Below, in pieces: positions 1 to 5,053 of a stretch of DNA of 5,053 nucleotides; position 1 is the stretch's first letter; every line of letters begins with the position of its first letter. Under the pieces are notes generated by a model. The model saw only the letters and a list, made by a program, of their open reading frames with translations, was not told where the DNA came from and did not search any database. The stretch is from assembly GCA_937124495.1 (NCBI GenBank), contig CAKZKZ010000837.1, positions 1 to 5,053 on the forward strand. Reading direction: 5' to 3'. The translations under genes and the position numbers were made by a program. This DNA comes from an uncultured Dokdonia sp. Lineage in GTDB: Bacteria > Bacteroidota > Bacteroidia > Flavobacteriales > Flavobacteriaceae.

Positions 1-1413
1 ATTTAATAAGGATTCATCGTCATTTAAAGACTTAAATAATTTTTTCTTTAAAGTTCCCTTACTACTTATAAGCTTTATAGCCATTTTATCAATAGCGATA
101 GAGCTTAGTACCGTTTGAATGTAACCTTCAATAAGGTCATCTAAACTTATGCCTAAATTATTAAATACTTTACGTTCCATAAGTAGCAAGCGCTTAGTGT
201 CTGAACCCCAACTGCCGTCTTCCTTTATGTAAGACAAGTTAGTACCTAAAATATCCCAAGAAGATTTGCCATCAGTCAGTGTGTCTTTTAAGGGTGATTT
301 GGCTCTCCTTGAATAAATAGAAATAGGACGGTAACCTTCCTCTGTTCCGTGAATCATCATTCTAAAATCAAGGACGTATGACTCTCCTTTAGAATCTGGT
401 ACAGTTCCTATGTGATAGAACATACCTTCAGTAGTTGTTGAACTCCAATTGTAATTACCAACTAAACTTTGGACTATAAATTTATCATAGTCAAAGTCCT
501 GTTCCATAAAGGCATTTAATTCTTCTTCATTTACAATAGTATATACACCTTGACCTGCATTACTATAAGGATTTTTAACTACTGCTTTCCCACCAAAATT
601 AGCTACCCAAATAGGAATTTCATTTTTGTTTACATCCCAGATGGTATGTGGTGTTAGTATTTTTAAATGCTTTTCGGCAATTTCAGCATTGAAAAAAGAA
701 TATGCCTTAGAAGCAATCATCTTATTACGTCCTCCTGCGAGACAAACTATGGTAGGATTAACGATTTTGGTTTTTGAAAGTATAGGCAATCTGTTCCATG
801 GTTTTTGTGTTAAATACCTAAAGACCAACGATATTTCTATCCACTCGTCATTAATTTTAATCTTAATGTAGTCCCCAGAAGTATCAATGTGTTCATTCTT
901 ATCATCTTTATAATATGGAACAAGATATACCTCTTTTTTGAGCATATCTGATAATGCGTGTGCATACCCAGAAGCCTCCATTAGGTTTTTGTCATAAATA
1001 ACTGCCGTTGGACCTATGCTTTTCTTTTTTAACAATGGTTTTATGGTTTCATCTACAAATTTTCGATAGCCACCTTGTTCTTGATATTCATTGAGTAAAG
1101 GCATTGACTTTTGTCCAGAAGGACAGGAATTATTTTCAATAATGACCATTTGGCGTTTTCCTTTTTCAGTTGTCACGTGAAGCAAATCTGCTCCTGAAAG
1201 ATGATAGTGTTTAGGCTTATAACTAAGAAGTTCTGTTAAGTCTACGGCACTTACCATAGGGTTTAAGTGGCAATATCTATTTACAATTCTCTCAGTAGTA
1301 AGGTTAAGAAAATAGCTTACCATAGGATGTATAGTAGCGTTTAAGGATTTTTCATACCAATGATTTTCTGCTTCAAAGGTGTTTGGTTTTATAATGGAAA
1401 TTGTACTTTTCAT
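1..1413 (-). CDS. Probable circularly permuted ATP-grasp ligase, C-terminus cut by the window edge
   Basis: Open frame of 471 codons from an ATG at 1413 to the left edge with no stop, so the C-terminus is missing. I read the motifs by eye. Residues 89-105 hold a strand followed by E93-N94-N95 and P98-S99-G100, resembling the Mg-binding E-x-N element that normally ends an ATP-grasp domain. Only after it come AGGRNK (226-231), the nucleotide-binding VVK (K280) with a glycine-rich loop N285-A-G-Q-G289, the adenine-contacting IVQ (313-315), and a D349-F-R351 strand with a following R369-R370 pair. This order is that of circularly permuted ATP-grasp proteins (COG2308-like), which are expected to join a carboxylate to an amine using ATP. 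No signal peptide or membrane segment is evident, so it is probably cytoplasmic. It starts 17 nt after the GNAT/hydrolase gene, with no clear ribosome binding site. Substrate is unknown. Family assignment is fairly likely; function is inference. Confidence 0.7.
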   Translation of the reverse strand, partial: MKSTISIIKPNTFEAENHWYEKSLNATIHPMVSYFLNLTTERIVNRYCHLNPMVSAVDLTELLSYKPKHYHLSGADLLHVTTEKGKRQMVIIENNSCPSGQKSMPLLNEYQEQGGYRKFVDETIKPLLKKKSIGPTAVIYDKNLMEASGYAHALSDMLKKEVYLVPYYKDDKNEHIDTSGDYIKIKINDEWIEISLVFRYLTQKPWNRLPILSKTKIVNPTIVCLAGGRNKMIASKAYSFFNAEIAEKHLKILTPHTIWDVNKNEIPIWVANFGGKAVVKNPYSNAGQGVYTIVNEEELNAFMEQDFDYDKFIVQSLVGNYNWSSTTTEGMFYHIGTVPDSKGESYVLDFRMMIHGTEEGYRPISIYSRRAKSPLKDTLTDGKSSWDILGTNLSYIKEDGSWGSDTKRLLLMERKVFNNLGISLDDLIEGYIQTVLSSIAIDKMAIKLISSKGTLKKKLFKSLNDDESLLN

Positions 1414-4400
1414 ACTACTTGGAATCGGGGTTATTTCTTTTTTAGTTCGAATAGGTCCTTACGTCTATCCTTAAGGTTTTTTACGGCACCAAATTGATGT
1501 AACTCACTTAACAAATCGATATCTACATCAGCAATGAGAATCATTTCAGTATTAGGGGTTGCCTCTGCTTTTATTCCATTTGTTGGAAAGGAAAAATCGC
1601 AGGGCGTAAACACCATAGATTGTGCAAACTGGATATCCATATTCTCTACATTGGGTAGGTTTCCCACACTTCCTGCAATCGCCACGTAGCATTCATTTTC
1701 TATAGCACGTGCTTGAGAGCAATGACGTACACGGGAATACCCATTTTGTGTGTCTGTTAAGAATGGTACAAACAAAATGTCCATTCCTTCATCTGCCAGT
1801 AATCGGCTTAATTCTGGGAATTCTGAATCATAGCATATCAGTACCCCTATTTTACCACAGTCAGTATCGAATGCTTTTATTTGATTACCACCTTGCATTC
1901 CCCATACTTTTGCTTCATCTGGCGTAACGTGTAACTTCTCATAACGATCGACGGTACCATCACGTCTACACAAATAACCTACATTATAAAGCCTGCCATC
2001 TCGCATTTCTGGCATACTGCCAGAAATAATGTTGATGTTATAGGTAATGGAAAACTCAGAGAATTTATCTACAATCGCTTGTGTGTGCTTTGCTAATCCT
2101 CTGATGGCATCTGGCGTTTTTAAATGGTTATCTTTTGCCATTAAAGGCGCATTAAAAAACTCTGGAAACAGGGCGAAGTCTGAGCGATAGCCTGCCACGG
2201 CATCAATAAAATATTCGGCTTGTTTTAGTAGCTCGTCTAGGTCTTTGTAGGGACGCATTTGCCATTGTATCAAGCCAAGACGTACAATGCGCTTTTTTGT
2301 AGCAGCTTTTTTAGTAGGCTTTTTGTAATAAATATTATCCCACTCCATAAGAATGGCATATTCACCAGAATCTTTATCACCTTCAAGATAGCCCTTCATC
2401 ACCTTTGTAGGGTGAAAATCATTTGATATTTGAAAATTAAGCACAGGGTCATTAATTTCTTTGCGCTTTACTTTTTCGATATACTCTTTGGGAGAAACGG
2501 TGTCTGCATACTTGCTGTAATTAGGCATTCTTCCTCCAAAGGCGATGCCTTTTAAGTTCAATTTTTCAGCTACTTCTTTGCGGTAATCATATAAACGACG
2601 CCCTAAACGTAAGCCTCTAAACTCTGGTTTAATAAACACGTCTATCCCATAGAGCACATCCCCATCATCAGTATGTGTACTAAAGGAATAGTTGCCTGTA
2701 ATCTCCTTATAGTCATGATTATCTTCGAAGTCATCGTAATTAACGATGATAGATAATGCACAACCTGCAAGTTGCCCATTGATTTTTATAACGACCTGAC
2801 CTTCTTGAAATTTTTCAATGAGAGATTCTATATGATATTCTTTCCAGTAGGCGTCTGGCATATTAGTATATGCCGAAATCATTGCTATTTTGAGCTCCTG
2901 ATAATCACTTAGATTAAGATACTTAAGCTCAATATTTTCTATGTCTTTTGTTTCCATTGTGGCTACCTAAAAGGTAGTGGTGTTATTCGTCTATAAAAAC
3001 TTCTTCTGAATTTTTAAAACTCTTAAATTCTACTTGATATTCATCTGGATCTGTAATGAAGAACGAAACGTGTTCGCCAATTTTGTTTTCAAGAAAAGTA
3101 ACTTCTGTAGTTACATCCAGATTTTTTGAAATAAGTCTGGAATATATATTACCCCAAGTTTCAGCATTTACGATAACACCAAAATGAAAAGAAGGTAAAA
3201 TATGATCATTTAACCGATAATTCTTAAAATTAAATTTGAAATCACCTGTTTGAGTAAAAGTCAGTTGATGTCCAAACAAATTTATATCTAGCCATTTGTC
3301 AGTACTCCTTCCTAGTTTTGCTCCTAAAATATACACGTAAAAGTCTCTTGTTTTCTCTATGTTTAAACAAGGTAATGATAGATGAAATGGTGCTTTCATA
3401 AAATGTTCTTTTAATTTATTTCATTAAATTGTTCACAATATAGAATTACAGCACTACGATCTTCTTTATCTAGATATTCTAATGCTTGATACCAAGGAAT
3501 CCATAATGCTCTTTTAAATTTTTCAGGTTCTAAAAGATCAATATTTTCAATGTCTTTTGTTGTAACAAAATAATGCTTGTAAACTTCTCTTTTATCTTTG
3601 GTAATATTACGTCTAGAGATAAAATATGTAAGGTCTTTTCTGTTAAGTTGTAGATCAATTTCTTCTTCTACTTCTCTAATAAGCGCGTCACAATCTGTTT
3701 CTCTTTTCTTTTGTATTCCACCCGGAAACGTATACTGTTTTTTTAAACCTATCTTCTCTAACACCAGTAGATGCTCGCCCTTAAAAGCAAGAAGTCTGGA
3801 TTTGTGCATCATTTTTTTGATCTTCATCACTGTGCAGTATAAAAATTTATATTAACTAAATGGATCTTGTACTGCCTCTGGATCATCATCATCATAATCT
3901 TCATAATCACCTTCATCATAATTTTCCATCACTTTTTCAAGTCGCTCACTTATTTTTACAAGATATTTAGTGTCTTCTGTAATGATTTCAACTGCTTCAA
4001 CGGTTTCATAGTTTGCATTTTTGAATGTAATTACATCTCTATCATCATAACCATCAGGAAATTTATCTACAACCATCGCTAGAATTTCAGGAGTTAGTTT
4101 CTTAAAGTCTACAATGACTCTTTTTAAATTTGGATTACTATTATTTTTCATAATTACATATCTAATAAATAAGCAAAAATTAATGGGGCTACGATGGTCG
4201 CATCACTTTCTATAATAAATTTAGGGGTGTCCATATCTAGTTTCCCCCAAGTGATTTTTTCATTAGGTACCGCTCCACTATATGACCCATAACTTGTGGT
4301 TGAGTCACTTATCTGGCAGAAATAATTCCAAAAAGGTGTGTCTGTACGTTCCATATCTTGATATAACATAGGCACTACACAAATGGGAAAATCGCCAGCG

Positions 4401-5053
4401 ATACCACCACCTATTTGAAAGAAACCAATACCATTTTGGGAATTATCAGTATACCAATCCGCAAGGTAGGTCATATATTCTATTCCAGATTTCATTGTAC
4501 TGGCTTTAAGCTCGCCCTTCATTACATAGCTAGCAAAAATGTTACCCATAGTACTATCTTCCCAACCTGGAACTATGATAGGTAAACTTGCTTTTGCAGC
4601 AGCATACATCCAAGAATCCTTAATATCTATTTCATAATGCTCTTCTAGGACACCAGATAGTAAAAGCTTGTACATATACTCGTGCGGAAAGTAGCGCTCT
4701 CCGTTAGCCTCTGCATCTTTCCATATTTTCACAATATGTTCTTGTATGCGTCTAAAGGCTTCCTCTTCGGGGATGCACGTATCTGTTACTCGATTCAAAC
4801 CACGCTCTAGTAAATCCCACTCATCTTGCGGTGTTAAATCACGGTAGTTAGGTACGCGCTCATAATGACTATGTGCAACAAGGTTCATCACATCTTCCTC
4901 TAAATTCGCACCAGTACACGAAATGGCGTGCACTTTTCCTTGGCGAATCATTTCTGCAAGTGATTTCCCCAATTCAGCGGTACTCATAGCTCCAGCAAGG
5001 GTTATCATCATTTTCCCACCTTTGGCTAAGTGGTTTTCGTAGGCCACAGCTGC

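Overview
The window looks like chromosomal DNA of an AT-rich bacterium of the Bacteroidota, most likely a marine flavobacterium. The reasons are moderate-to-low GC, weak or absent Shine-Dalgarno sequences in front of tightly packed genes, and gene types familiar from that group: a deoxyhypusine-synthase-family protein followed by a small acidic protein, and a GNAT/carbon-nitrogen hydrolase fusion. The genus cannot be fixed from the sequence.

All six supported genes lie on the minus strand and read from right to left with gaps of 2, 24, 11, 25 and 17 nt. This is the layout of a single operon whose promoter lies beyond the right edge. In transcription order they are: (1) a deoxyhypusine-synthase-family enzyme, N-terminus cut by the right edge (4154-5053); (2) a 99-residue acidic protein of unknown function (3852-4151); (3) a Nudix hydrolase (3411-3827); (4) a VOC (glyoxalase/extradiol-dioxygenase fold) protein (2983-3399); (5) a two-domain GNAT acetyltransferase plus nitrilase-superfamily amidohydrolase (1431-2957); (6) a long protein open to the left edge (1-1413) whose motif order fits a circularly permuted ATP-grasp ligase. 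No stretch over 300 nt lacks a gene, and no tRNA, rRNA, CRISPR array, insertion sequence or convincing terminator was seen.

The most interesting part is the pair at the left end: a probable ATP-dependent amide ligase directly after a GNAT-amidohydrolase fusion, downstream of a deoxyhypusine-synthase-like enzyme. By hand alignment that enzyme keeps the catalytic lysine of eukaryotic deoxyhypusine synthase but has lost several spermidine-pocket residues. A cautious reading is a small-molecule, possibly polyamine- or amide-centred, metabolic cluster; this is inference. The two middle genes (Nudix and VOC) are more AT-rich than the flanking enzymes and may be later arrivals. A 28-nt near-perfect, in-frame direct repeat links the Nudix gene to the start of the GNAT/hydrolase gene.
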